Assembly (NCBI GenBank): GCA_016927695.1
Contig: JAFGME010000266.1
Span: forward strand, 1 to 34,749
DNA: 34,749 nucleotides
Direction: 5' to 3'
Source: Bacteroidales bacterium
GTDB taxonomy: Bacteria > Bacteroidota > Bacteroidia > Bacteroidales > JAFGHD01
The notes below the pieces were generated by a model. The model did no database searches and had not been told where the DNA came from. It saw only the letters and a list, made by a program, of their open reading frames with translations. Both the position numbers and the translations under genes were made by a program. Of the stretch, positions 10,001 to 16,479 are shown piece by piece (within the stretch, counting starts at the first letter, position 1; every line of letters begins with the position of its first letter).

Positions 10001-10207
10001 AATTTTTAGCGCAGATTGCGGCAGTCCCTCCTGTATGAGTGAATCGGCCGTGTGCCATTCACGGGCATAGTCCTTATCGGGAAAAACAGGAGCAGAATAC
10101 CCGGCAGGCCCGCAGGAGGGGCAGATCAACGTATAACTGCCGGCGATAAACAGCACGCCCAGAAACAGGGCAATAACCGGAGAATGTTTGTAATGCTTGC
10201 TGATCAT
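4085..10207 (-). CDS. Alpha-2-macroglobulin family protein without thioester motif
   Basis: A very large (2040-residue) cell-envelope protein of the bacterial alpha-2-macroglobulin family, which in other bacteria traps or inhibits proteases. An N-terminal hydrophobic segment (ALFLGVLFIAGSY) targets it to the envelope. A cysteine follows, but the lipobox is not canonical. Residues about 30-500 are mainly helical. They are followed by beta-sandwich MG domains, including the family hallmark FTDRAIYRPGQTVYFKG (MG2), then the A2M core (LPESLTRWKLMGLAHS) and the helical toroid (PGGGWPWFEG). At the place where thioester members carry CxEQ, this protein has LMEGKYESADYLFNR (around residue 1490), so the Cys and Gln of the thioester are absent. 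It must act, if it is an inhibitor, by conformational trapping only. It lies 149 bases downstream of the cyclase-like gene on the same strand, in a cluster that also encodes an exported M1 peptidase. Family assignment is firm; the role is inferred. Confidence 0.9.
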   Translation of the reverse strand: MISKHYKHSPVIALFLGVLFIAGSYTLICPSCGPAGYSAPVFPDKDYAREWHTADSLIQEGLPQSALKIVTMIYSDAKNEGNSPQFIKAILYRIKLQSQSAENYLAEAIHDLRTEISEAEPPAKQALHSVLAEIYWRYYTANRFRFHERSTLVPAQAGDDPGTWDLKTLVYHVVRHYRLSVQDAGMLKVTDLKLYDVILEVKKDSKRYRPTLYDFLAHRAADFFMNEEPAIIYPAEKFELDNEDYFSGTEKFSSLNISGKDSLSNKFHALQLLQELAAFHAKDDDPAALIDVELKRLDFVHRHFISGSKDSLYMNALIALEKAHTGQPSSTLVGYAIASELERSGRMYNPADEATLKYRFRIKEALEKCDEVISRFPGSDGADNCSVLKELALKPMLEMTLENANCPGKAFPALVQYRNLSGLHCRIIGMDYGEYYENTREYGNDADFLEMIRGIRALEEWRVTFPETNDFQTHSTECRVPGLAPGFYILLASAGEDFGQGKSLTVYAPFWISGISYVDRKDNEQGYHYYLFDRESGAPLSGAKVKISYRQFDYNERKQVLVPGELYNSDEKGYFFIPALRGSETKPNSFNLDIQYKKDRLVTDDHFYRSGYYKPDIRKEVKTWFFTDRAIYRPGQTVYFKGIVLEKYGESHEIKSGYASEVLFTDVNNREISRVKVTSNEYGSFSGSFTAPQGVLTGMMNIKNETGYISIRVEEYKRPTFEVVIGQPEGSYKLGQTVEVRGTARSFSGFGIDKASVTYRVVRETRFPWYDRGRASYFYPSKQTEITNGEVQTGEEGDFRISFTAYPDHAVPALYRPFFSFHIIAEVTDINGETQPSESFVNVGYNALTLDAGVKEIMDVDEFRWFTVISANLNGEKTAAEGTAVITLLKEPERLFRRKEWHSPDVFLMTEEEYRSEFPNDMYTNEGAVENLEPAKVVYNSPFNTATDSLITLENQDFTPGRYSLRLTAEDEYGEEVTVVRYFTLFSKKDSRPPVKETFWFHAPVNKALPGDTVRFYAATAENELNLIYEVTKAGIILRKEIISIHNGVKMFEIPVDESMRGGFTVHLVGVKYNRAVEKSFNVEVPFSDKEISFVFNTFRDRLEPGQKEEWRITLKGENGEALAAEMLASMYDASLDAFVLNLWNFSLYRQIYGSTWWETSGAFGLSSGRAIQAYDSFSGSMKVIQYDRLNWFGLYHYGGYGHRDLFLSKESEAPEAFPGRVDDAPDANVAMITDKVEVPPEAPVSPHPEKKKGGEIQIRRDFRETAFFFPALKTDENGNTLISFTLPESLTRWKLMGLAHSKDLKYGQFVKEITAQKELMVVPNPARFFREGDEMNFSAKVVNLSEKPLSGTVTLEFYDLRTGELLDILTEPDRSSQVFDAAKGESHACRWGIIIPSGVDAMKYRIRATSEYFSDGEEKIIPVLKNRVLVTESMPMPLKGGETRTFHLEKLKTSGSSGTLVNHRLTLEFSSNPSWYAVQALPYLMEGKYESADYLFNRYFANSLAQHIISSVPRIREVFEAWKNFTPDALLSQLEKNQELKAMMLEETPWVGDASGETEQKQRIALLFDNNRMSEELNSVIQKLRNTQKPGGGWPWFEGMPESRNITQNIVAGFGKLHNLGVYSMKEDPETAVMIKKAIGFLDLQIREDYRKLKEIKDFRPEENHLGELHIQYLYARSFFSAQVPVPANSKEAFDYFRGQAVTYWTGSNKYLQGMMALSLKRFGDEATPAKIVASLKEHALYSDEMGMYWRSDAGYRWYEAPVETHALLMEVFEEVAGDNESVEKMKIWLLKQKQTQHWKSNRATAEAVYALLLRGEDWLQYTDLAEITIGSRQVNPFEMDDSRVEAGTGYFKTSWSGREITPDMGKVKMVSKSKSIAWGALYWQYFENPDKITPADSPLSLTKTLFVERNTKDGPVIEKITDDRKLKTGDKIVVRIELRTDRDLEYVHMKDMRAPAFEPVNALSGYRYRSGLGYYESIKDASAHFFFDYLPKGVYVFEYPMVASQSGNFSNGITSVQCMYAPEFRSHSEGVRVEISEQ

Positions 10208-10243
10208 TTCTTTTGAATTATTGAATTGTAAAATTACACATCT

Positions 10244-10259
10244 CTGCTTTTAAGAGCAG
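10244..10259. promoter_or_regulatory. Near-perfect palindrome upstream of the A2M gene
   Basis: CTGCTTTTAAGAGCAG is an 8+8 inverted repeat with one mismatch, 37 bases upstream of the alpha-2-macroglobulin start codon. It could be an operator or a small hairpin. No known binding motif was recognised. Confidence 0.3.
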
Positions 10260-10356
10260 CATGTAATACCTTAAAGATGCTTTTTTTCACTTCATTTCAT
10301 AAAAACAAAGGAAAATACCTGATGCCTTCTCCGGGTTGAAGCCCTTTGTTTGCCAC

Positions 10357-11298
10357 TCAGATGCCTGTGGTATTCAGGTTTCCCAGGCTCACGGTGATCA
10401 GCCGGGTCTGGTTGGGATCGTCATCGTTCACAAGTTTTACGGTGACCTGCATATGAAGGTTATAAACGCTGATGGCGGCTTCCTTGGAGGTGATCATCCC
10501 GATTTTGAGAATGTCGGAATTGATGATACCGTACCTTCTGGAAGGCTCGTTTTCAAAAAGTTCGTCGCCATGTTCGAGAAGGCTGCGGTCATAATCCCTG
10601 TTGAATTCATAGATGTTGGCAATGTCTTCGAGGGTGGCAATCTGGAGGTTTTCCACCCCGTCAAGATTCGTTGTGAACCATGAATGTGCATGCTCATCGA
10701 TGAGGCAGCGGTTCAGGTTGTCCTTCATCAGTATGCGGGCATTGTTGATGATCGCCCTCCCGTAGAAATTGTGGTCGTAGTTGTAGATTTTATCGTGGGT
10801 AATGGCATACCGCATGTTGACAGGGCCAATAATCCGTCTTAACCTTGGATAAAAATGATAGGCATTGTATGCCCTGAGAATCACTGCGAAGTTACAGGCA
10901 AACAGCAATGAATGCAAAGGATTGTCGAAGATGGCATAGCCCCCGTCGCCTGTGCTGATAAATCTGTTCCGGATCTGATCGGGCGTATATTTCTGAAAGA
11001 TGAATCTGTGGTTGGTGAGACACAAACGGATGTTGGCCTCAAAAATGGTTTTGAACAAAAAAGGGATCAGCGTTTGTTCAAATTCACCGTACGAGCTGTA
11101 CTGATAAATATCAAGCCCCAATACCGATTTCCTGATGATCTTTTCATAGCCGACCATTTTTTTCAGTTCCTCCAGCAGTTCATGATGGTCGGGGATCATA
11201 TTGGTTTTATCAAAAACCACGCGCTTGTCTTCCCTGTCAAGGATACGCTTAATGCAGTCGTGATTGAGGATTTTGATTTGTTTCTTCATAAATAACAC
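10357..11298 (-). CDS. Putative divergent class III nucleotidyl cyclase-domain protein
   Basis: A 313-residue soluble protein without a signal peptide or membrane segment. I read residues about 55-195 as a divergent class III adenylyl/guanylyl cyclase homology domain. VLGLDIYQYSSYGEFE (D63) matches the first metal-binding strand (xxDIxxFT). STGDGGYAIFDNP (D118) matches the GDG hairpin with the second metal Asp. MRYAITHDKIYN followed by YGRAIINNARIL (179-190) matches the R-GI-x-G...G-x-x-x-N-x-A-x-R strand and helix. The Arg (R188) is conserved, but the usual Asn position holds Ile with Asn next to it, so catalysis is uncertain. The C-terminal ~110 residues are not recognised. The start could be ATG 11298 or the in-frame ATG at 11289 (MKKQIK). 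It begins 4 bases after the M1 peptidase gene, so it is co-transcribed. The cyclase reading is my own pattern match and has not been checked by search. Confidence 0.6.
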   Translation of the reverse strand: MLFMKKQIKILNHDCIKRILDREDKRVVFDKTNMIPDHHELLEELKKMVGYEKIIRKSVLGLDIYQYSSYGEFEQTLIPFLFKTIFEANIRLCLTNHRFIFQKYTPDQIRNRFISTGDGGYAIFDNPLHSLLFACNFAVILRAYNAYHFYPRLRRIIGPVNMRYAITHDKIYNYDHNFYGRAIINNARILMKDNLNRCLIDEHAHSWFTTNLDGVENLQIATLEDIANIYEFNRDYDRSLLEHGDELFENEPSRRYGIINSDILKIGMITSKEAAISVYNLHMQVTVKLVNDDDPNQTRLITVSLGNLNTTGI

Positions 11299-11302
11299 TC
11301 AT

Positions 11303-13702
11303 TTAATTATTTAACCACCTGATGATCCTTTCCCGGTCGTTGCTTTCCGGATTTCCGCTCTCAAGCGCCTGGTCAATCAGGATGCGGTGGCTGTTTTGCT
11401 TATAAAAGTACAACAGATTTTCCCTGGCGCTTGCAGAAAGGCGAAAATTGAAATTATTGCATGCATCCAACAGATTCTCCGCCCCCTTTTTATTCAGAAA
11501 ATTCAGCCTTTGGAGGGTGTTTAAAGCATTCATGCGGGTTTCAAAATCGTAGCTTTTACCTGAAAGGCCGGTAATTTCTTCCAGGTATTCCTCTTTCCCT
11601 GTAGCTGCTGCAATTTCCAGCCATGCCATCCGGATGTTCATTCCTCTCCAGCCGGTTTCGTTTTTGGTGGCTTCGAGATAAATTGCCGTGTTTTGCGGAA
11701 AAGACGAACAGAGGTTGCGGAGCGCCAGTTCGAGATTGAGATAACACGAATCGTTCAGAAGTTTTTTATAAACCGGGACAAGATCCAGAGGCACCGTTTT
11801 CAGGTTTTCAACCACAGCCCTGCGCACCAGGGGATCAGGATCGGCGATGGCTTCAGCCAGGAGGCTGTGAGATAATGAATCACGGACCAATTGTGCTACC
11901 GTTTCCCCTTTAATGAGATGAAAAGTTTCTTTGTGATAATTGTTGTGAAGCGTTTCCCGCTTTATGGGAACAGCAATATCCCTCAAACCAACGAGGGCAT
12001 CGTACCTGTCGATCATCTGTGGGGCATACATCGCCTGAAGCATCAGTTCCTGCGGGGATTTTTCGAAATGCAGGTTTTTCAGAACCTCCCTGCCCGGATC
12101 GAAAAGCACAAATGATATTTCTTTCTTTTCCGGATTGGGGATGTAGACGTTATGATGTTTTTTTTCGATCCACACCTCAACCGCATCAAAGGAACGGTCG
12201 GCATAGTGCACTTCAATGTTTACAGGCATTCTGAACAATCCTGTAAGGTCGGTAATTTCGTGTGCCTGGATCACTTCGACATGGGTAAACCTTTGCCCCT
12301 CCATACCGTCATTTTGGCGGTAATCCACTTCATACACAGGTTCGCCTCCCCTGGAAATCCACTGGTCGAAAAACCATCCCATCTCTTTTCCTGTGGCTTT
12401 ATATACCGAGCGGATGAAATCGCCGGTTTCTGCCGTCCCGAAGGCATAGGTGTTCATGTACAGGGAGATGGACGCAAGGAAATCCTCTTCGCCCAGCACA
12501 TACCTGAGCATATCCATCACCAGCGAACCTTTGGGGTACCACCTGGCCCTGCCGCCCTGTGAATGGCCCACCGGAAAACCGTTCTGACGGGATGCTTCCA
12601 TTGTTTCCTCCCATTCCTTCAGCCTGACATTCTGATAGTAATCCTCACCGTAAATTTGCTTTTCGAACATCTTGCCGTAATAGGTGGCAAAGGATTCGGT
12701 GAGCCAGATATCGGAAGGTTTAAGATGGGAGATGCAGTTGCCGAACCACTGATGTGCCAGTTCATGGGCATTGACATTCACATAATTTCTCATGTGGAAG
12801 GCCCGTGGTCCGACAAAAAGGTAATCCCCGAAAACCGTGGAAGTGGTGGTTTCCATGGCTGCGTAAGTATAATCTGTCACAGGCGCCTGCCGGTACAGTT
12901 CGTAAGGGTATGCCATCCCAAACTCCGATTCGAAAAACGGGATCATATCCTCCATAAAGAGATAGGTGGTTTCAAAATGATTTTCCCAATCGGGATAAAA
13001 CCACATTTCAAGGGGCAGTTCCCCTTCGCCTGCTATGTTTTTAAAACCGTAATTGCCAATCACCAGGGCAGTTGAAAAGAACGGATGTTCCCTTTCCATA
13101 CGGTAATGCCATGTTTTTGTGGCATTGTCGTTTTTTGACACTGAAATCCTTACGCCGTTTGAAAAAACCCGGTATGCGCTGTCGAAGGTGATGTTCAGGT
13201 CCATTGTCAGCCTGTCGTCCTTGTATGGAATCCACCCGAAGGGCCGGTGGGCCCACACCTGCTTTCTTTTTATCCCGGACGGATCGTCCCATCCGATGAC
13301 ATTGCAGTGACCCTCAGGGGTTGAAGTGTACGACATGATGAGCCTGTATTCCTTTCCCCTCTGTAATGAGGGTCGAAAATAAATGGTTGTGTGATTTTCC
13401 GTCAGCCGGAAGGGTTGCTCCATTCCGTTAAGGATTGCCTTTGCGATGGTCATGGATGGGGTGTAGAAGCTGACCGAATCCACATGCCTGCAAATTGTTG
13501 TGAAATCGAAGTATGCGGTACCCTGAAAAAGCGCTTTTTCAGGATCGATGGATAAATCTGCCTTAAGATGCCTGATGTCGATATCTCCCGGAGGCGCCTT
13601 TGCCCCTGCATCATACAGCCATGTTTCCTTTTTATCCTGCGCAACAGCAGTACATGCAATGCCTGCGGCAAAAAGAATCAGTGATGCAAAAAACAACTTC
13701 AT
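11303..13702 (-). CDS. Exported M1 family zinc metallopeptidase
   Basis: A 799-residue aminopeptidase-type enzyme of family M1 (gluzincin). The signal peptide MKLFFASLILFAAG...AVAQ exports it to the periplasm or surface. The N-terminal beta-saddle leads to the catalytic domain with YAAMETTT (the substrate-binding loop, GxMEN in the family, here AAMET), then HELAHQWFGN (around residue 312; zinc His residues and catalytic Glu) and WLTESFATYYGK, which supplies the third zinc ligand (Glu). All catalytic residues are present. The C-terminal third is helical and HEAT-like (DPLVRRAVVENL, SASARENLLYF). The product would remove N-terminal residues from peptides outside the cytoplasm. The gene starts 6 bases after the glycosyltransferase gene and ends 4 bases before the cyclase-like gene, so it is inside one operon. 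The alpha-2-macroglobulin-like protein downstream is a possible functional partner, by inference only. Confidence 0.93.
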   Translation of the reverse strand: MKLFFASLILFAAGIACTAVAQDKKETWLYDAGAKAPPGDIDIRHLKADLSIDPEKALFQGTAYFDFTTICRHVDSVSFYTPSMTIAKAILNGMEQPFRLTENHTTIYFRPSLQRGKEYRLIMSYTSTPEGHCNVIGWDDPSGIKRKQVWAHRPFGWIPYKDDRLTMDLNITFDSAYRVFSNGVRISVSKNDNATKTWHYRMEREHPFFSTALVIGNYGFKNIAGEGELPLEMWFYPDWENHFETTYLFMEDMIPFFESEFGMAYPYELYRQAPVTDYTYAAMETTTSTVFGDYLFVGPRAFHMRNYVNVNAHELAHQWFGNCISHLKPSDIWLTESFATYYGKMFEKQIYGEDYYQNVRLKEWEETMEASRQNGFPVGHSQGGRARWYPKGSLVMDMLRYVLGEEDFLASISLYMNTYAFGTAETGDFIRSVYKATGKEMGWFFDQWISRGGEPVYEVDYRQNDGMEGQRFTHVEVIQAHEITDLTGLFRMPVNIEVHYADRSFDAVEVWIEKKHHNVYIPNPEKKEISFVLFDPGREVLKNLHFEKSPQELMLQAMYAPQMIDRYDALVGLRDIAVPIKRETLHNNYHKETFHLIKGETVAQLVRDSLSHSLLAEAIADPDPLVRRAVVENLKTVPLDLVPVYKKLLNDSCYLNLELALRNLCSSFPQNTAIYLEATKNETGWRGMNIRMAWLEIAAATGKEEYLEEITGLSGKSYDFETRMNALNTLQRLNFLNKKGAENLLDACNNFNFRLSASARENLLYFYKQNSHRILIDQALESGNPESNDRERIIRWLNN

Positions 13703-13708
13703 AATATA

Positions 13709-14860
13709 TCAGTTTTTGATTTTCCTGTCTTTCCAGCTATAACGGCCCAGAATGCCCAATGCGCCGATCAGGATGATATATACGGGATAAATTATAAGAA
13801 GGGGTATGGAATAAATGAAGATGTCGGCCCTTCTGACAAAACGTCCAATACCTAAAAGAATGGGAAGATCGGCAAAGAATTTCACGATGAAGGCCAGCGC
13901 CCCTGCCAGTAAAAATCCGGTTCCGGCAAAACCCAGCAGCAAACCCGAAAGCGAAAGCAGGTTCATCATGTACACTGTAAAAGAAACGACGAGTATTTTC
14001 GCATCATACACCTTATTTTTGGACGCCCATCTCACCCGCTGGTTCTTGAAATCGCTGACTGTTTTTTTCGCTTCCGTCCAAACGATGGCATCCCTGTTTT
14101 TCAGGAACATAACCGATTTGCTTCCGAAAAGTTTTCTGATTTTGAGCAGCAGAAAAACATCGTCACCCGACGAAAACCGGTCGCTGTTAAACCCCCCCGA
14201 TTCATTGAACGCCTTTTTCTCATAGGCCAGGTTGGCCCCGTTGCACATGATGGGTTTCCCAATCCTGATCGCTCCCGCCGTGATTGCGATAAGACTCAGG
14301 AATTCAAGGGTTTGCATTTTTTCAAAAAAAGAAGATTCCTGATGAAAAGTGACAGGTCCAACAATCATCTTCGGCCGTTTTGCCTCAAAGAGGGCAACAA
14401 TGGCCGAGAGCCACTTTTCTCCCAGCCTGCAATCGGCATCTGTAGTCACAATCAGCTCCCCTGAAGACTTTCCGATGGCATAGGTGATGGCCTTTTTCTT
14501 GTAAGCGCTGTCGGGCTTTTCTTCGGTAACCCTCAGCAGCCTGACGGGCATATCCTGATGCTCCCTGCTTACTTCTTTAACAACGGAAGCCGTAAGGTCA
14601 GAGGAATTGTCGTCCACCACAATCACTTCGGTAAGATGTGAAGGATAATCCTGTGCGATAAGGTCCTGAAGGATTTTGCCAATGTTCTTTTCTTCATTCC
14701 TGGCAGGGATGATTACGCTCACTTTTATCCCGGAAGATGTTTCCGACCTCCTTATTTCACGGGTCAGATACCATCCGGCAGTGTAGGATATAAGAAAATA
14801 CAGGTATCCCAAAGTCGCCGCGGCCAATAAAATGATATATATCAACAAGGCGTCAGTCAT
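13709..14860 (-). CDS. GT2 family membrane glycosyltransferase
   Basis: A 383-residue inner-membrane glycosyltransferase of family 2. An N-terminal membrane segment (LLIYIILLAAATLGYLYFLI) is followed by a GT-A domain with VSVIIPARNEEKNIG, VVDDNSSD (residues 81-88, nucleotide binding), TTDADC (DxD-type metal site, about 139-144), a GDDVFL acceptor motif and NQRVRWASK (the Q/RxxRW motif of processive GT2 enzymes). Two to three C-terminal membrane helices follow. It probably transfers sugars from a nucleotide-sugar to a lipid or envelope glycan; donor and acceptor cannot be read. Its start overlaps the end of the flippase-like gene by 8 bases, which indicates translational coupling, and the M1 peptidase gene follows after 6 bases. 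The pairing with a flippase-like protein fits glycolipid synthesis and translocation. Confidence 0.9.
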   Translation of the reverse strand: MTDALLIYIILLAAATLGYLYFLISYTAGWYLTREIRRSETSSGIKVSVIIPARNEEKNIGKILQDLIAQDYPSHLTEVIVVDDNSSDLTASVVKEVSREHQDMPVRLLRVTEEKPDSAYKKKAITYAIGKSSGELIVTTDADCRLGEKWLSAIVALFEAKRPKMIVGPVTFHQESSFFEKMQTLEFLSLIAITAGAIRIGKPIMCNGANLAYEKKAFNESGGFNSDRFSSGDDVFLLLKIRKLFGSKSVMFLKNRDAIVWTEAKKTVSDFKNQRVRWASKNKVYDAKILVVSFTVYMMNLLSLSGLLLGFAGTGFLLAGALAFIVKFFADLPILLGIGRFVRRADIFIYSIPLLIIYPVYIILIGALGILGRYSWKDRKIKN

Positions 14861-15890
14861 CCTTGGGACGTTTACTGAAAAACTTCAGCTTCAGCACGAA
14901 GAAGGTGCCCAACAGGGCGGGAATGGCCAGATTCACAAGCCACAAGGTAGAGGTGGAGGAAATGATGCCTGCATTGATCTGATCGTTGACAACACCATAC
15001 CGCTCAAAATACATTTGAATGAAATAGAGCGAAACCGAGCCCCTGATGCCTAATTCGGCAAGGGTTATGGTCGGAATGGCCGTCATCACAAAAAAGATAA
15101 TGGCAATGATCATCAATCCATGGCCTAATGGAATCTCCACCGAAAACATCAGCAGCAGCAAATAAAACTGGATCGCAAAAATGCAATATCTTAAAAAGCT
15201 GAATATCAACACGGTGGCGAGTTCGTAAGAATTGTAGTAAGAGATCACTGAAAAATACTGGTATATTTTAACAAATCTTTTTTTGATATAGCGTGCGATG
15301 ATCCGGGGTATGGCCGACACATTCAGGAAGATAAGGATCAAAGCCGTGACAATGGTCAGGACAAGCAATATGAGTGCATAGAAGAGGTAAGGAGAAAAAA
15401 GAACATTGTCGCGGAGGTAAATGGGAATGAAAAACAGCAATGCGAGTGATCCCACTATGATAGTAGTGAGAAGCTGGCTCATACTTCCGATGATTGTGAT
15501 GAACACCCCCTTCCAGGGATTGGCTTTTTCCAATATAAACACCCTGCCGAAGTACTCTCCGACGCGGTTTGGGGTGAAAAGGCTCACGGATATTCCTGAA
15601 AGAACCGCCTCAAAAGACCTGAGAAAGGGGATTTTCTCAATTTTACCGATTAGAAACTGCCATTTGAGCGACTCAATACCCCAGTTGACGAGCATCAGGC
15701 CCACCACCCAGATGCTGAAAACATACAATGCAGGTTCATCCAGCAACTGATTGAACGATTGAACCACATCGTCGAGTTTTTTCCTGTGGAATATCTGCTT
15801 GTAGATAAAGCTGTACGTGGCAATGATAATCGTAAGCCGTATGATCCAGTTATACGTCTTGTTTTTATGTATTTTTGCCAACAGCTTCAT
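14853..15890 (-). CDS. Flippase-like / lysylphosphatidylglycerol synthase TM-domain protein
   Basis: A 345-residue polytopic membrane protein of the UPF0104/MprF-N type (lysylphosphatidylglycerol synthase transmembrane family, COG0392-like). Several hydrophobic segments are visible, for example LTIIIATYSFIY near the N-terminus, VFITIIGSMSQLLTTIIVGS and LLVLTIVTALILIFL in the middle. Family-typical short motifs are also present: FTPNRVGEYFGRVFIL (the P-x-R-x-G-E signature), MTAIPTITLAELGIRGS and a C-terminal LWLVNLAIPALLG. No aminoacyl-transferase domain is attached, so it is the transporter half only. It is likely to move a lipid or lipid-linked sugar across the inner membrane. It is the first gene of the minus-strand cluster and overlaps the GT2 gene. 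Only 29 bases separate its start from the divergent ruvC start, so promoters must lie in or near the coding ends. Confidence 0.85.
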   Translation of the reverse strand: MKLLAKIHKNKTYNWIIRLTIIIATYSFIYKQIFHRKKLDDVVQSFNQLLDEPALYVFSIWVVGLMLVNWGIESLKWQFLIGKIEKIPFLRSFEAVLSGISVSLFTPNRVGEYFGRVFILEKANPWKGVFITIIGSMSQLLTTIIVGSLALLFFIPIYLRDNVLFSPYLFYALILLVLTIVTALILIFLNVSAIPRIIARYIKKRFVKIYQYFSVISYYNSYELATVLIFSFLRYCIFAIQFYLLLLMFSVEIPLGHGLMIIAIIFFVMTAIPTITLAELGIRGSVSLYFIQMYFERYGVVNDQINAGIISSTSTLWLVNLAIPALLGTFFVLKLKFFSKRPKDD

Positions 15891-15919
15891 TCAGTAATAA
15901 GTATTAATAACCGGTAAGT

Positions 15920-16477
15920 TTGAAAAACGACCGCATCATATTAGGCATCGATCCGGGAACGAATATTATGGGGTATGGGTTGATACACATAAAAGACAAT
16001 CGTTTTGAATTATTAAATTTTGGTGTTATCAAACTTTCAAAGTATTCTAATCAGGCATTAAAACTAAAAAAAATTTTTGAAAGAACGTTGTCGCTTATCG
16101 AGGAATATCATCCTGACGAGATAGCCATCGAATCGCCGTTCTATGGAAAGAACATTCAATCCATGCATAAATTAGGGCGGGCGCAGGGTGTTGCCATGGC
16201 CGCAGGGCTCTACCGTGATGTGCCCATTTTCGAATATTCCCCGAAAAAGGTGAAGCAATCCATCACCGGCAAAGGCAGCGCTTCCAAGGAACAGGTGGCA
16301 GCTATTCTTTTCACATTGCTTAACATCAGGGAAAAACCCCGGTTTCTGGATGAAACCGATGCCCTGGCTCTGGCCCTCTGTCATTACTTTCAGAAAGGAA
16401 CCGGCGAAAATACCAAAAAGGCCTCCGGGTGGGGACAATTCATCAGGGAAAATCCCCAAAGAGTCAGGGGCGCCTGA
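15920..16477 (+). CDS. ruvC: Crossover junction endodeoxyribonuclease RuvC
   Basis: A 185-residue Holliday-junction resolvase. It cuts the four-way junction symmetrically in the RuvABC complex during recombination and repair. The RNase H-fold acidic residues are visible: D11 in ILGIDPGT, Glu in IAIESPFYGKN, and the Asp pair in DETDALALALCHYF. The conserved HKLGRAQGVAM helix is present, and the length is usual for the family. The start is a TTG (15920): no in-frame ATG occurs before the conserved first strand, so a non-ATG start is needed. The C-terminus carries about 20 extra polar residues. The gene is divergent from the flippase-like gene and converges with the arginase-family gene with only 2 bases between their stop codons. 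Confidence 0.95.
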   Translation: MKNDRIILGIDPGTNIMGYGLIHIKDNRFELLNFGVIKLSKYSNQALKLKKIFERTLSLIEEYHPDEIAIESPFYGKNIQSMHKLGRAQGVAMAAGLYRDVPIFEYSPKKVKQSITGKGSASKEQVAAILFTLLNIREKPRFLDETDALALALCHYFQKGTGENTKKASGWGQFIRENPQRVRGA

Positions 16478-16479
16478 AG

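Noticed and set aside
12563-13075. 170-codon plus-strand ORF opposite the M1 peptidase gene
   Set aside because: It overlaps the HELAHQW catalytic region on the other strand and has no recognisable features.
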